In this document: positions 1 through 8,652 of the stretch, piece after piece
Numbering within the stretch: the stretch's first letter is position 1
How the letters are laid out: each line of letters opens with the position of its first letter
Source of the DNA: Cyanobacteria bacterium FACHB-502
Lineage (GTDB): Bacteria > Cyanobacteriota > Cyanobacteriia > Elainellales > Elainellaceae
Direction: 5' to 3'
Assembly: GCA_014695325.1 (NCBI GenBank)
Contig: JACJNZ010000039.1
Span: 682,001-746,000, forward strand
Length of the DNA: 64,000 bases
The notes under the pieces: model-generated
The model's input: only the letters and a program-made list of their open reading frames with translations
Told to the model about the DNA's origin: nothing
Database searches by the model: none
Program-made: the position numbers and the translations under genes

Positions 1-1020
1 TTTTTCGAGGGTTTGGTGAGCGATCGTCTCAGCCTGTCCCGGCTGCACCAGGGCAACACAGGCTCCGCCAAATCCGGCTCCAGTCAGACGTGCACCAAAA
101 ACTCCTGGCGTTTGCTGAAGGATTGCCACAAGCTGATCCAGTCCCGGAACCGACACCTCGTAGTCATCCCGCAAACTGGCGTGAGAGGCATTCATCAGTT
201 CTCCAAAGCGATCGGCAGAAACACCCTGTTTAGCTTCCAGAACGCGATTGTTTTCCGTCACCACATGGCGGGCACGACGGCGCAGCGGTTCTGGTAAGGA
301 TTCTACAGTTGCGGGGTCGCTAATATCGCGGAGTGCTTTAACACCAAGCTGTTTAGCCGCTGCTTCGCATTCTGCCCGTCGCTGATTGTAGCCGCTGCCT
401 GCTAGCGTTCGGGGAATGCCGCTATCGATTACCAGGATTTCGCTGTTTTCGGGTAAATCGAGAATCTGGCGATCGAGGCTGCGCGTATCCAGAAACAGCA
501 TGTGAACCGGATCGGCAAGGCTGGACGCCATTTGATCCATAATGCCGCATTGCACCCCGGCATAGTGAATTTCGGCTTGCTGGCCGAGCTGGGCAATTTG
601 CACGTCATCGAGTTTCAGATTCAGGAGCGATCGCAGTCCGCGCAGCATCGCTACTTCCAAAGCCGCACTGCTAGAAAGTCCAGAGCCGATCGGCACATCC
701 GAGGCAACAAACACATTGAGCGGCGGCACGGAGATTCCGGTTTCTTCGAGCGATCGAATACAACCCACCAGATAGCGAGCAAATTCAGCAGGCGTCGTGC
801 CTGAAGGCTGCCAATCAACCTGCTCTTTCAGCTCATGAGAATAAAAATGAAACGCCTGGTCTGCGCTGTATCCTAACTGCACGATCGTCTGCTGCGGGAT
901 TGCCGTCGGCAGGACAAAGCCATCGTTATAGTCAGTATGCTCTCCCAGCAGGTTGACTCGTCCGGGGGCAGCCGCTTCGACTTCAAGAGGGGTAGAGAAA
1001 ATGGATTTGAAATCGGACAT
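1..1020 (-). CDS. galK: Galactokinase, C-terminus cut by window edge
   Basis: Phosphorylates galactose to galactose-1-phosphate in the Leloir pathway, in the cytoplasm. The reverse strand stays open from an ATG at 1020 to the left edge, so the C-terminus lies outside the window. The start carries the galactokinase signature [16 protein letters not shown] at about residues 21-36. The GHMP-kinase ATP loop, with [12 protein letters not shown], follows at about residues 115-125, and a C-terminal [11 protein letters not shown] motif is visible near the edge. It is the last gene of a minus-strand run (GH2 glycosidase, galT, M24-like gene, galK) and starts 39 bases after the M24-like stop. No clear Shine-Dalgarno sequence precedes the ATG. 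Identity is secure from the motifs and the galT neighbour. Confidence 0.93.
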   Translation of the reverse strand, partial: MSDFKSIFSTPLEVEAAAPGRVNLLGEHTDYNDGFVLPTAIPQQTIVQLGYSADQAFHFYSHELKEQVDWQPSGTTPAEFARYLVGCIRSLEETGISVPPLNVFVASDVPIGSGLSSSAALEVAMLRGLRSLLNLKLDDVQIAQLGQQAEIHYAGVQCGIMDQMASSLADPVHMLFLDTRSLDRQILDLPENSEILVIDSGIPRTLAGSGYNQRRAECEAAAKQLGVKALRDISDPATVESLPEPLRRRARHVVTENNRVLEAKQGVSADRFGELMNASHASLRDDYEVSVPGLDQLVAILQQTPGVFGARLTGAGFGGACVALVQPGQAETIAHQTLEK

Positions 1021-1059
1021 GGAGGGGTGGATGAGGGGATGGGTGAGGGGATAAGGGGG

Positions 1060-2190
1060 TTAGAGTTCTAAGGGAAGGGGTCTGGAGCGATCGTGGACTG
1101 GGATGCTTACCCAGCGAGGGTCAAGGGTGAGGTTTTCCAGAGTTCCATCAGGGTGGATCAGGAAGGTGTCTTCGACTTTGGCAGCAGGGAGGCTTGGGTT
1201 CCAGGCGATCGTCATATTGGCAGCGAGTTGGTCAGTAGTCGTTGGGGTGGCGACAACTTCGCGGGAGAGATAGCCTGTGGTGCCGCCCTGGTGGTGTTTC
1301 AAAATACCGTCGGGATAGCCGTGCTGTTCGTAGGTTTGCTTGAGCGTCTGGTAAACCTGATTCAGAGGGGTCTCGGGCTTAGACAGATCGAGGGCGACAG
1401 CTTCAATTTCGCGCACTTGGCGATGGCGGTTTTGCTCTTCCTCAGATAGTTTTCCGAAGGAAATAAAGCGGGTGAGGTTGGCGTATAGCCCAAAGCCTCG
1501 CGCACAAAAAACCATCATTGCCCGGTGTCCGATCGCTTCTCCGGTGGGAACGGCATGGCGATACAGCGGCAAGCGTCGCTCTCCGGCAACCAGCGTCAGG
1601 GTGGGGTGAAGTCCTCTTGCCCACATTGCTTTTGCGCCTGCGCCTGCTAATTCATACTCAGTCCAGTCGGGCTGTGCCTGCTGCATTGCTTCGGTCATCG
1701 CTTCGCTGGCGAGTCGTCCGACTTGACGATAGCGATCGATCTCACCGGGCAATAAAATCCGCTTTTGCTGAATCAGGGAATGGGGTAAGGGAAACTCGCC
1801 CGACGCGGGACAATCGCTAATAACTTTGCCGCCTCCAGTCACCTCCTGGATAAAGGCTTTTTGCGGTTCCTCATCTGCCCAGGGACTTGCCTCAACCTGG
1901 TAGATATTTCCAGACAGTTCCTCGTCTTTGAGTCGCTGCGCTTCAATTTCGTTGGTGAGAATGTACGCGCCATTTTGCGTGATCAGCACATCCGCAACAC
2001 CCGCTTCTGCCGCCAGTAAAACGGTATGGGAACCTCCCGCTGTCGCCCAGGCAAACCAGTCTGTGCCCCGCAAGCGAACGCCCGACGCGCCCTTTTCCTG
2101 CAAAGCCTGCCGCAGTTTACCCAATTTATCAGCAATTTCTGAAGCCGTTGCTGCATGTTGATCGATCGCCGAGGGGAGTGCTGTCACCAT
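1060..2190 (-). CDS. M24-fold (creatinase/aminopeptidase P-like) protein, probably not a metallopeptidase
   Basis: A 376-residue protein with an N-terminal creatinase-like half (residues 1-150) and a C-terminal pita-bread-like half. Family metallopeptidases bind two metals through Asp, Asp, His, Glu and Glu. Here the segment that should carry the two Asp reads FCARGFGLYANLTRF, so both appear lost (the second as Asn). The His region HHQGGTTGY is kept. The first Glu is absent (IAWNPSLP) and the last is present (KVEDTFLI). Hydrolytic activity is therefore doubtful. It lies between galT (about 200 bases upstream) and galK (39 bases downstream) on the same strand, which points to a role in galactose metabolism, but none can be assigned from sequence. 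Confidence 0.8.
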   Translation of the reverse strand: MVTALPSAIDQHAATASEIADKLGKLRQALQEKGASGVRLRGTDWFAWATAGGSHTVLLAAEAGVADVLITQNGAYILTNEIEAQRLKDEELSGNIYQVEASPWADEEPQKAFIQEVTGGGKVISDCPASGEFPLPHSLIQQKRILLPGEIDRYRQVGRLASEAMTEAMQQAQPDWTEYELAGAGAKAMWARGLHPTLTLVAGERRLPLYRHAVPTGEAIGHRAMMVFCARGFGLYANLTRFISFGKLSEEEQNRHRQVREIEAVALDLSKPETPLNQVYQTLKQTYEQHGYPDGILKHHQGGTTGYLSREVVATPTTTDQLAANMTIAWNPSLPAAKVEDTFLIHPDGTLENLTLDPRWVSIPVHDRSRPLPLEL

Positions 2191-2389
2191 CAGACTGTCC
2201 TCAAATAAGAATTTCTAAAAGCATTTCTGAAACGAGCTTGGTCAATCAGATAGCCTAATCAATCAAATAACTGTAGGTCGCAGGAAACGACTGGAGATCG
2301 CAGGATAGGTTAGGCAGAGCGGCAATGCATCAATCCCTGAAAGCACGTATTACCCTGCACGGAACGCATCTACCAGTGGAAACCCCTTG

Positions 2390-3505
2390 CTATACGCTGA
2401 GGCTCGGTTCTTCCAGCGTCACTACAACGGCTTGCAGGTCTTTGGCTTTCTCTTCGGGCAAGGCATCGTTGGCAAACATTCCGGCGGCGAGTTCGGTTCC
2501 TGCCAGATATTTAAGCCTGTCGCGGGTGCGGTAGGGCGGATAAAACTCAGCGTGCAGGTGTGCTTCTGGGTGCGATCGCCCATCGGTCGGAGCCTGAAAC
2601 CACGCCATTAGATACGGGAAAGGACGCTGCCACAGCCCGTCAAACTTAAGCGTTACGGTTTTGAGAGCTTTTGCCAGACTCGATCGCTGTGAGGGCGACA
2701 GATCCATAAAGGTTGCCACGGGCTGAATTGGCGCAACCCAGACCTCGTAGGGATAGCGGGCACACACCGGGACAAACGCAACGGCTGCTTGATCCTGATA
2801 AAGAATGCGCTGAGCATCTTCAATTTCGGTTTGAATCAGATCTTGCAGCAAGCCACGCTGATGCTTCTGGTAGTAAAGCTGCTGCTGCTCTAGCATGCGA
2901 GCTGGAACAGGCGGCACAAATGGATACGCATAAATTTGTCCGTGGGGATGGTGCAGCGTTACCCCAACTTCCACGCCCTTATTCTCAAACGGCAGCACAT
3001 ACTGAATCTGAGCCTGATCGCCCAAGGCCCGAGTTCGATCGCCCCACACTTGCAGCAGCAGATCAAGGTGATCAAGCGGTAACTGACTCAGCGAGGTATT
3101 GGGGTCTTGGGTAAACACAACGACCTCGCAGGCCCCGTTCGCAGGCACCGTTTCGACGATCGCTGGGGGGGCATCATGTGCCGAGGGAGCCATCGACGGA
3201 AAGCGATTTTCAAATACCGCCACGTCATAGTGTCCCTGGGGCAGCTCGGTGGGCACGCTGGGATCGATCGTCGGCGCGAGCGGATTATATTCCGGCGGCG
3301 GCATAAAGGTGCGTCCTTGACGATGGCTCGCATACGCCACCCACTCACCCCGCAAAGGATGCCAGCGCAGATGAGGATTTGCCTGAATCGGATCATTGCC
3401 CGGACTGGGGGCTTGAATTCCTGCATCGATGGGCTGACGACTGTAAAGGGTCAACCTGCGACCGTCGGGCTTCGTGAACTCTTGGGAATACATTTGAGGA
3501 GCCAT
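2390..3505 (-). CDS. galT: Galactose-1-phosphate uridylyltransferase
   Basis: Swaps UMP between UDP-glucose and galactose-1-phosphate, giving UDP-galactose and glucose-1-phosphate (Leloir pathway). The 371-residue product has the family length. The HIT-superfamily catalytic motif HPHGQ is at residues 186-190, with H188 the expected nucleophile that is uridylylated. The N-terminal WHPLRGEWVAYASHRQGR block is also typical. The first ATG (3505) is chosen; a second ATG four codons later is possible, and neither has a strong ribosome site. It sits between the GH2 gene and the M24-like gene, all on the minus strand and all consistent with galactoside use. No galE is present in this window. Confidence 0.94.
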   Translation of the reverse strand: MAPQMYSQEFTKPDGRRLTLYSRQPIDAGIQAPSPGNDPIQANPHLRWHPLRGEWVAYASHRQGRTFMPPPEYNPLAPTIDPSVPTELPQGHYDVAVFENRFPSMAPSAHDAPPAIVETVPANGACEVVVFTQDPNTSLSQLPLDHLDLLLQVWGDRTRALGDQAQIQYVLPFENKGVEVGVTLHHPHGQIYAYPFVPPVPARMLEQQQLYYQKHQRGLLQDLIQTEIEDAQRILYQDQAAVAFVPVCARYPYEVWVAPIQPVATFMDLSPSQRSSLAKALKTVTLKFDGLWQRPFPYLMAWFQAPTDGRSHPEAHLHAEFYPPYRTRDRLKYLAGTELAAGMFANDALPEEKAKDLQAVVVTLEEPSLSV

Positions 3506-3790
3506 GCGCTGCGTCTACAACCCCGGAAGATATGTCTGTTGGTTGAGCAGATAGCCAGAGCATAACGTTCAGCAGGGAATCGAAGCCCCTATCTAAAGAG
3601 GCAAGCGTAATACGAATTCAGAATTCGCAATTTTGAAAGCTGAACGATCGTCTTGAAGCATTTATCTGAAGCATTGATCTGGTGCTGGCACTGGGTAAAT
3701 AGGTAGGGTTCCTGTCTCCTGGCAACAGCACAAAGAAGGGGACTTTCGCCCCCAACCCATCAGTGCGAATTCCAAATTCCAGATGATTTC

Positions 3791-5812
3791 CTACCAGGGC
3801 TGCCCCGGATGTCCGCTACAGTGCGGGGCTTGCTGAACCTGATTCGGGTCTTGCCAGCTAGGAGTGCCGCCGTATCCATCGGAATTAGAGGAAATCATCC
3901 CTGCAACCGGGAGTTCTTCTCTTGCCAGGGTTGCCGCCGCGATCGCCTCTAGCGGAAACTTAGGGGTGCGATCGGTGTACAGCAAACCGTTGGCTTCCTG
4001 GAAAGTGTCGGTGAGCTGGGTGTAGCAGAATCCAGCAAACATCTCGGTGCGGTTGACCGCTGAAAGTAGCGCAGTGTATTGCACTTGCAGTTCCGAGGCA
4101 TCCTGCGACCGGGCGTAGCCCCAGGTATGAGCAGACTCTTCGGGGCGCGTGTAGGCAATGCCGCCAAACTCAGTCAGCATAATGGGCTGTCCCTGATGCG
4201 GGTAGCCGTCGAGGGTCAGGATTCGCCCACCCGGACGCTGATTTTGAAACAAATCGGACAGTTTGACATCCGAGCCATATCGGTTGGCGAGTCGCTGCGG
4301 CTGATTGTCGTAGTCGTGAATTGCCAGAATATCCGTCGTTGCACTTTCCCAACCGTCGTTGCCAATCACCGGACGAGTCGGATCAAGGGTTTTGGTCAGG
4401 TAGTAGAGTGCCTGCACGTAGTAGCGATGAGCAGCGTTTTCGGTCAGGTTCGGCACGCCCCAGGATTCGTTGATCGGAACCCACGCCACAATACAGGGAT
4501 GGCTACTGTCGCGCTCAATCACTTCGATCCATTCTTTGGTGATTCGCTCGACTGCCTTTTGGGTAAAGCGATAAGCACTCGGCATTTCTTCCCACACCAG
4601 CAGTCCCATCACGTCTGCCCAGTAGAGAAAACGCGGGTCCTCGATTTTCTGGTGCTTTCGAACGCCGTTGAAGCCCATGCGCTTGGTCAGTTCAATATCA
4701 CGACGCAAGGCTTCGTCCGAGGGCGGGGTCATTAGTGTTTCGGTCCAGTAGCCCTGATCCAGAACGAGCCGCAGATAGTAGGGATGCCCGTTCAGCATGA
4801 AACGATCGCGCTGAATGCCCACTGTTCGCATTGCCGTGTAGGACTTGACCTCATCGATCATTTCGCCGTTATGCCAGAGCTGCACCTGAGCATCGATCAG
4901 CGTCGGCTTTTCAGGACTCCACAGCAGCGCGTTGCGATAGTCGTCAATTCCCGGATCAGACAGGGCAATGCGGCGATGCACTTCGCTGTTAATCACCTCA
5001 TAGATGTCATTCACCAGCAGGCGATTGTCTACGGTCAGCCGCACCTTGAGCTGAAGATTTTCCTGAATCGTGCCTGCCAGGAATGCTTCAAACCCAATCT
5101 CCCAGCGTTCAAAGTGAGGCGTCCAGCGAAGCTGCTTGACATAGGTTTCCGGCAGGCTCTCTAGCCAGACGGTTTGCCAGATACCGCTGGTGCGGGGATA
5201 CCAAATGCTGTGTGCATCCAGCAGCCAGTCCTGCTTGCCTCTAGGCTTTGCCAGCTCATGCGGATCATCTTGTGCCCAAACGGTGACGCGCTGAATCTCT
5301 CCCGGATTCAGAACTGCAGTGATGTCAAAGCTAAAGGGAGTGTGTCCGCCTTCGTGTTCGCCCATGTAGTGACCGTTCACCCAGACGCGGGTGTAATAGT
5401 CTACTGCACCAAGGTGCAGCAGCACCCGACCACCGGGGCGAAGGGTCAGGCAGGCAGGCTGATGATTCTGATCAGACCCTTGCTCTGGAATATCGCAGTG
5501 TTCTTGAATGACGACAGCAAACTCGCGCTCATACCAGCAGTTAGGATGAAAGCCCGTATCGCCAATGCCGCTCTGCGGAGCTTCGGGCGCAAAAGGCACC
5601 TCGATCGCGTGCGTCCACTCGGTCACATCTTCGGGCTTGTGCCACTGTCCGGTATCATCAAAGGCGAATCGCCAGGTACCATTCAGGTTAATCCAATTCG
5701 AGCGCTGGAGCTGTGGACGCGGATACCCCGTTTCAAGCTGTCGGAACATTGATGATATCGGAACGGAACCAGAGGGGTGCTGATTCTCTAAATCTCTACC
5801 CAGTAATTGCAT
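3791..5812 (-). CDS. Glycoside hydrolase family 2 (beta-galactosidase/beta-glucuronidase type)
   Basis: A 673-residue GH2 enzyme with the usual order: jelly-roll sugar-binding domain (about 20-220), immunoglobulin-like domain (about 220-335), TIM barrel (about 335-620). The catalytic acid/base lies in PINESWG (Glu about 449) and the nucleophile in MLTEFGG (Glu about 548). GNDGWE and the GFNGVRKHQK segment are also GH2-like. No signal peptide is evident, so it is probably cytoplasmic. The ATG at 5812 is preferred over the TTG one codon earlier because AGGA lies 10 bases upstream. Its position ahead of galT and galK suggests it releases galactose, but GH2 substrates cannot be read from sequence and glucuronidase or mannosidase activity is possible. 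It probably heads the gal operon. Confidence 0.9.
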   Translation of the reverse strand: MQLLGRDLENQHPSGSVPISSMFRQLETGYPRPQLQRSNWINLNGTWRFAFDDTGQWHKPEDVTEWTHAIEVPFAPEAPQSGIGDTGFHPNCWYEREFAVVIQEHCDIPEQGSDQNHQPACLTLRPGGRVLLHLGAVDYYTRVWVNGHYMGEHEGGHTPFSFDITAVLNPGEIQRVTVWAQDDPHELAKPRGKQDWLLDAHSIWYPRTSGIWQTVWLESLPETYVKQLRWTPHFERWEIGFEAFLAGTIQENLQLKVRLTVDNRLLVNDIYEVINSEVHRRIALSDPGIDDYRNALLWSPEKPTLIDAQVQLWHNGEMIDEVKSYTAMRTVGIQRDRFMLNGHPYYLRLVLDQGYWTETLMTPPSDEALRRDIELTKRMGFNGVRKHQKIEDPRFLYWADVMGLLVWEEMPSAYRFTQKAVERITKEWIEVIERDSSHPCIVAWVPINESWGVPNLTENAAHRYYVQALYYLTKTLDPTRPVIGNDGWESATTDILAIHDYDNQPQRLANRYGSDVKLSDLFQNQRPGGRILTLDGYPHQGQPIMLTEFGGIAYTRPEESAHTWGYARSQDASELQVQYTALLSAVNRTEMFAGFCYTQLTDTFQEANGLLYTDRTPKFPLEAIAAATLAREELPVAGMISSNSDGYGGTPSWQDPNQVQQAPHCSGHPGQPW

Positions 5813-6218
5813 CAAACTTGAATCCTAGTAACTCTAAAGATCTGCTGTGCGTTGGGAGAAAAAGAAGATCTGGGGGTGATTTCTTTAACGAAACGAAAAG
5901 AAGAGAGACCGCGACAGTTTCTTGCAATTAATCCGCTTCTAAAAACAGACTCTCAGCAAAAACGAATCTGCCCTTAACCTCTTCATACTGAATCATTCTT
6001 AAGTTAGATGACAACCTCAAATACTGGGAGATTTCATAAATGAATTTACACAGTATTTTCTTCAGCAAATAAAACTACACGTATCGCTGAAATGGCTTTC
6101 TAACGGGTTTAAATCAGGCGTTGAAGAGATATTAGTTTGTTGAAAACACTTCCGCCTGTAATTTAAATCACCCGTACAGGCGATATACCAGCAGTCTATC
6201 CCTCTAGAGGATTAAATC
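5813..6218. other. Divergent intergenic region between the gal cluster and the cupin gene
   Basis: About 400 A+T-rich bases separating the minus-strand gal cluster from the plus-strand cupin gene, so promoters for both are expected here. The clearest structure is the perfect inverted repeat at 6153-6182, listed separately. No ORF looks convincing. Confidence 0.5.
6153..6182. promoter_or_regulatory. Perfect 8-bp inverted repeat upstream of the cupin gene
   Basis: CGCCTGTA at 6153-6160 and its exact complement TACAGGCG at 6175-6182 flank a 14-base A+T-rich spacer. The right arm ends 36 bases before the cupin ATG, where a repressor operator or 5' leader hairpin would lie. The repeat is seen directly; a regulatory role is inference. 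Confidence 0.4.
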
Positions 6219-6575
6219 ATGTCTTCAGGCGTCATTATTGGAAATTCCATTGCAGAAGGAAAAGATTACCAAGGCTGGTTTATGGGACACTTTATCTCTC
6301 CCTCCAGTGACCCTCGATCGACCAACACTGTGGAACTGAAGTGGGGAACGCATCGGCAGGGCGATCGTCGAGAGGACTGGACAAAGGACACTCGAGTCAC
6401 CAGTCTTTCAATTCTGATCAGTGGACGCTTTCGGCTGGAGTTTTCGGAACGGTCAGTGCTTCTGGCGCAGCAGGGCGATTATGCGATGTGGCTCCCTGGC
6501 GTTGAACACTGGTGGGAAGCTGAAGCAGATACTACTATTTTGACAGTTCGCTTTCCCTCTATGCCATCGCCCTAA
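6219..6575 (+). CDS. Small single-domain cupin protein
   Basis: A 118-residue protein with a cupin beta-barrel pattern. The N-terminal part has VELKWGTHRQGDRR. The core LSILISGRFRLEFSE is followed by a loop and the second cupin strand set GDYAMWLPGVEHWWEAEADT, where His of VEHWW and nearby acidic residues could bind a metal. The start is supported by GAGG eight bases upstream. It lies alone on the plus strand between two minus-strand units. Small cupins of this type often act as sugar or metabolite binding proteins; a specific ligand cannot be named. Similar cyanobacterial proteins have, I believe, sometimes been labelled signal peptidase, which nothing in this sequence supports. Confidence 0.75.
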   Translation: MSSGVIIGNSIAEGKDYQGWFMGHFISPSSDPRSTNTVELKWGTHRQGDRREDWTKDTRVTSLSILISGRFRLEFSERSVLLAQQGDYAMWLPGVEHWWEAEADTTILTVRFPSMPSP

Positions 6576-6628
6576 GTGGTGATTAGGGGTGATCAGGGGT
6601 GATCAAGCTGATCAGGTTGATTAATACG

Positions 6629-7336
6629 CTACCCCACCTGCTTTTTCGCAAACACTTCCTTCACTCGATCAAATTCCAAATCATTCAAATAATCTACTGC
6701 CCAATTGGAGCATCGCTGCATCATATGAAACGGGTATGAATTGGCGACGCCCACAACCTGCATTCCTGCTTTTTTGGCGGCTTCAATCCCGGCAAATGTA
6801 TCTTCGATCGCCAAACAATTCTGCGGCTGAAGTTGGAGTTCGGAAAACTGCTGATTGAGACAATCGACTGCGAGCAGATAACCTTCTGGGTCGGGCTTGC
6901 TGGTTTTGATTTCGTCTCCGGCAACAATCACGGAAAAATACTGTGCCAGGTCTGCCTGCTTTAGCACCTGCTCAATTTCTGCCCGCACTGCACCGCTGAC
7001 AACGGCGAGAGGCAACCTGGCAGCCCGAATTTGAAATAGCAGATCGTTCAAGCCGGGATAAATGGGCAGCTTCTCCATCGATTGAATTTGAAGCTGATAC
7101 AGGCTTGATTTCCGGGCAACCAGTTTATCGAGATAGTCATCGCCAGGAACTCGACCCCGCCGCGCCAGCAAATCGCTTAGGCAAACTCGATCGCTTCGTC
7201 CCAAGCACACTTCACGATATTCTTCTGGCTTGATTCGCAGGTTCTCTTCCAGCAGAACTTGTTCCAGCAGGCGATCGTGCAGCGGCTCATCGTTGATGAT
7301 GACTCCGTTAAAGTCAAAGAGAACGGCTTTTAGCAT
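6629..7336 (-). CDS. HAD-superfamily hydrolase, subfamily IA, with DxN motif
   Basis: A 235-residue HAD protein resembling beta-phosphoglucomutases and phosphatases, with an alpha-helical cap at about residues 15-80. Motif I is FDFNGVIINDEP: the nucleophile Asp8 is kept, but the second Asp of the usual DxD is Asn. Motif II Ser/Thr is in VVSGA, motif III Lys in KTSKPDPEGY, and motif IV acidic residues in AIEDTFAGIEAA. AGGA seven bases before the ATG supports the start. Its start lies four bases after the stop of the upstream Gfo/Idh gene, so the two are probably co-translated. A phosphosugar substrate is plausible but unproven. The DxN change would remove the usual general acid/base. Confidence 0.85.
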   Translation of the reverse strand: MLKAVLFDFNGVIINDEPLHDRLLEQVLLEENLRIKPEEYREVCLGRSDRVCLSDLLARRGRVPGDDYLDKLVARKSSLYQLQIQSMEKLPIYPGLNDLLFQIRAARLPLAVVSGAVRAEIEQVLKQADLAQYFSVIVAGDEIKTSKPDPEGYLLAVDCLNQQFSELQLQPQNCLAIEDTFAGIEAAKKAGMQVVGVANSYPFHMMQRCSNWAVDYLNDLEFDRVKEVFAKKQVG

Positions 7337-7340
7337 TGTC

Positions 7341-8447
7341 TTATCCTAAAACGCTTTCCAGGCGGGGAACCGTGATCCAGGTTCCGGTTTCGTTGGACTG
7401 GTGCGCTAAATCCATTAAAAGCTGGGCATACACGCCTTCGTAAAGCGAGGGAGTGAGCGATTCGCCCTGATCGATGCCCTGCACCCAGCGATCGATCACT
7501 CGCAAAAACGGAGCCAGTCGCCCATCAGGATAGGTCGTGGGAAACGCGAGGCGATCGGGAATTTCCAGTTCGGTCAGGGGCGCACCGTTTTGACTGCCCC
7601 ACAGCTTGAAGCCGTGGATATAGTCTTTCTGGTTGTCGTTGCCCAAAATCAGGGTGCCGCGATCGCCATAGATCTCCACAAAATGTCCCCGTCCCTGGGG
7701 GGTGACTGCGCTCAGCACTGCCTGACAGGGAGTTCCGTCTGCCAGCTCCAGCATTAGCGAACAGGTGTCATCCGCATCGACGGGCTTAAGGTTACCGCTG
7801 ACGGGGTCAGGACGCTGCGGAATCGAAGTGGTCAACCAGCCGCAAAGCCGCGTCACGGGCGGAAATAGCCAGAATAGGTAATCAAACAAATGAGAACCGA
7901 TCGACCCCAGCGCACCACCGCCCAATTCCTTTTGGGCATACCAGTTCCAGGGACGCGACGCATCTGCCCGACTCGATGCCAGCCAGTCTACTTTGATCAA
8001 TCGCTTTTCGCCGACATAGCCTTCTGCCAAAAGCTCTGCCAATCGCTGCCAGGCGGGAATAAACCGAAACTCAAAGTCCATCGTCACGGTCAAATGGTTC
8101 GATCGCGCCAGATGATACAGCTCGATCGCCTCTTGAACGGTCAACGTCGTTGGCTTTTCTAGCAGCAGATGCTTTCCCGCCTGCAAGACTTGCTTTGCCG
8201 TTTCGTAGTGCAAAAAAGGCGGCGTGGCGATCGTGACTGCCTGCACGTCTGATCGAGATAAGACTTCATCGATCGTGCCGCAAGCCTGGGGAATTTCAAA
8301 GGTCTGGGCTATCGACTGAGCTTTGTCTCGCTCGCGATGATAGACCGCTTTCACGTCGGTTCGGTGATAAATTTGCAGTCCGGGAATATGAATTTTTTGC
8401 CCGAACCCCGTGCCAATGACCGCTACGCCGATCGATGCTTTTGTCAT
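7341..8447 (-). CDS. Gfo/Idh/MocA-family NAD(P)-dependent oxidoreductase
   Basis: A 368-residue dehydrogenase with an N-terminal Rossmann fold (VIGTGFGQKIHIPGL, residues 10-24) and the family motif LLLEKPTTL near residue 95, whose Lys is the usual catalytic residue. The C-terminal alpha/beta substrate domain begins near residue 130 and includes GGALGSIGSHLFDYLFWLF. Members oxidise or reduce sugars, inositols or related polyols. The tight spacing with the HAD gene suggests a two-gene unit working on a sugar or sugar phosphate. The substrate cannot be predicted. The upstream leader is short and no strong ribosome site is seen. Confidence 0.88.
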   Translation of the reverse strand: MTKASIGVAVIGTGFGQKIHIPGLQIYHRTDVKAVYHRERDKAQSIAQTFEIPQACGTIDEVLSRSDVQAVTIATPPFLHYETAKQVLQAGKHLLLEKPTTLTVQEAIELYHLARSNHLTVTMDFEFRFIPAWQRLAELLAEGYVGEKRLIKVDWLASSRADASRPWNWYAQKELGGGALGSIGSHLFDYLFWLFPPVTRLCGWLTTSIPQRPDPVSGNLKPVDADDTCSLMLELADGTPCQAVLSAVTPQGRGHFVEIYGDRGTLILGNDNQKDYIHGFKLWGSQNGAPLTELEIPDRLAFPTTYPDGRLAPFLRVIDRWVQGIDQGESLTPSLYEGVYAQLLMDLAHQSNETGTWITVPRLESVLG

Positions 8448-8493
8448 AAGCCCGCCCCGGAATTCCCCTCAGAATAAATCGCTCAAAGTGATT

Positions 8494-8652
8494 TTACTGG
8501 ATTGGGGGAAGCGATTTTCTGGTCTGGGGTGTTTGGATTGCGGATGTGCTTTTTCGGCATTGCTGCTCGGTGTCTTTGACGTAGCCTCGCGACTCGTACA
8601 ATTTTTGGGCGGCAGTGTTGTCGCCTGAGCCAATCGCGATTTTGATCAGTGG
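8494..8652 (-). pseudogene. GNAT acetyltransferase C-terminal remnant
   Basis: About 52 codons read directly in frame after the methyltransferase stop codon (8653-8655) and end at a TAA at 8494. They include SGDNTAAQKLYESRGYV, which matches the conserved acetyl-CoA-binding end of GNAT acetyltransferases (N..A..LYE..GF). There is no start codon and no N-terminal GNAT motif nearby, so this looks like the 3' stump of a deleted gene. The remaining residues after the motif are low in similarity to anything I recognise. Confidence 0.55.
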
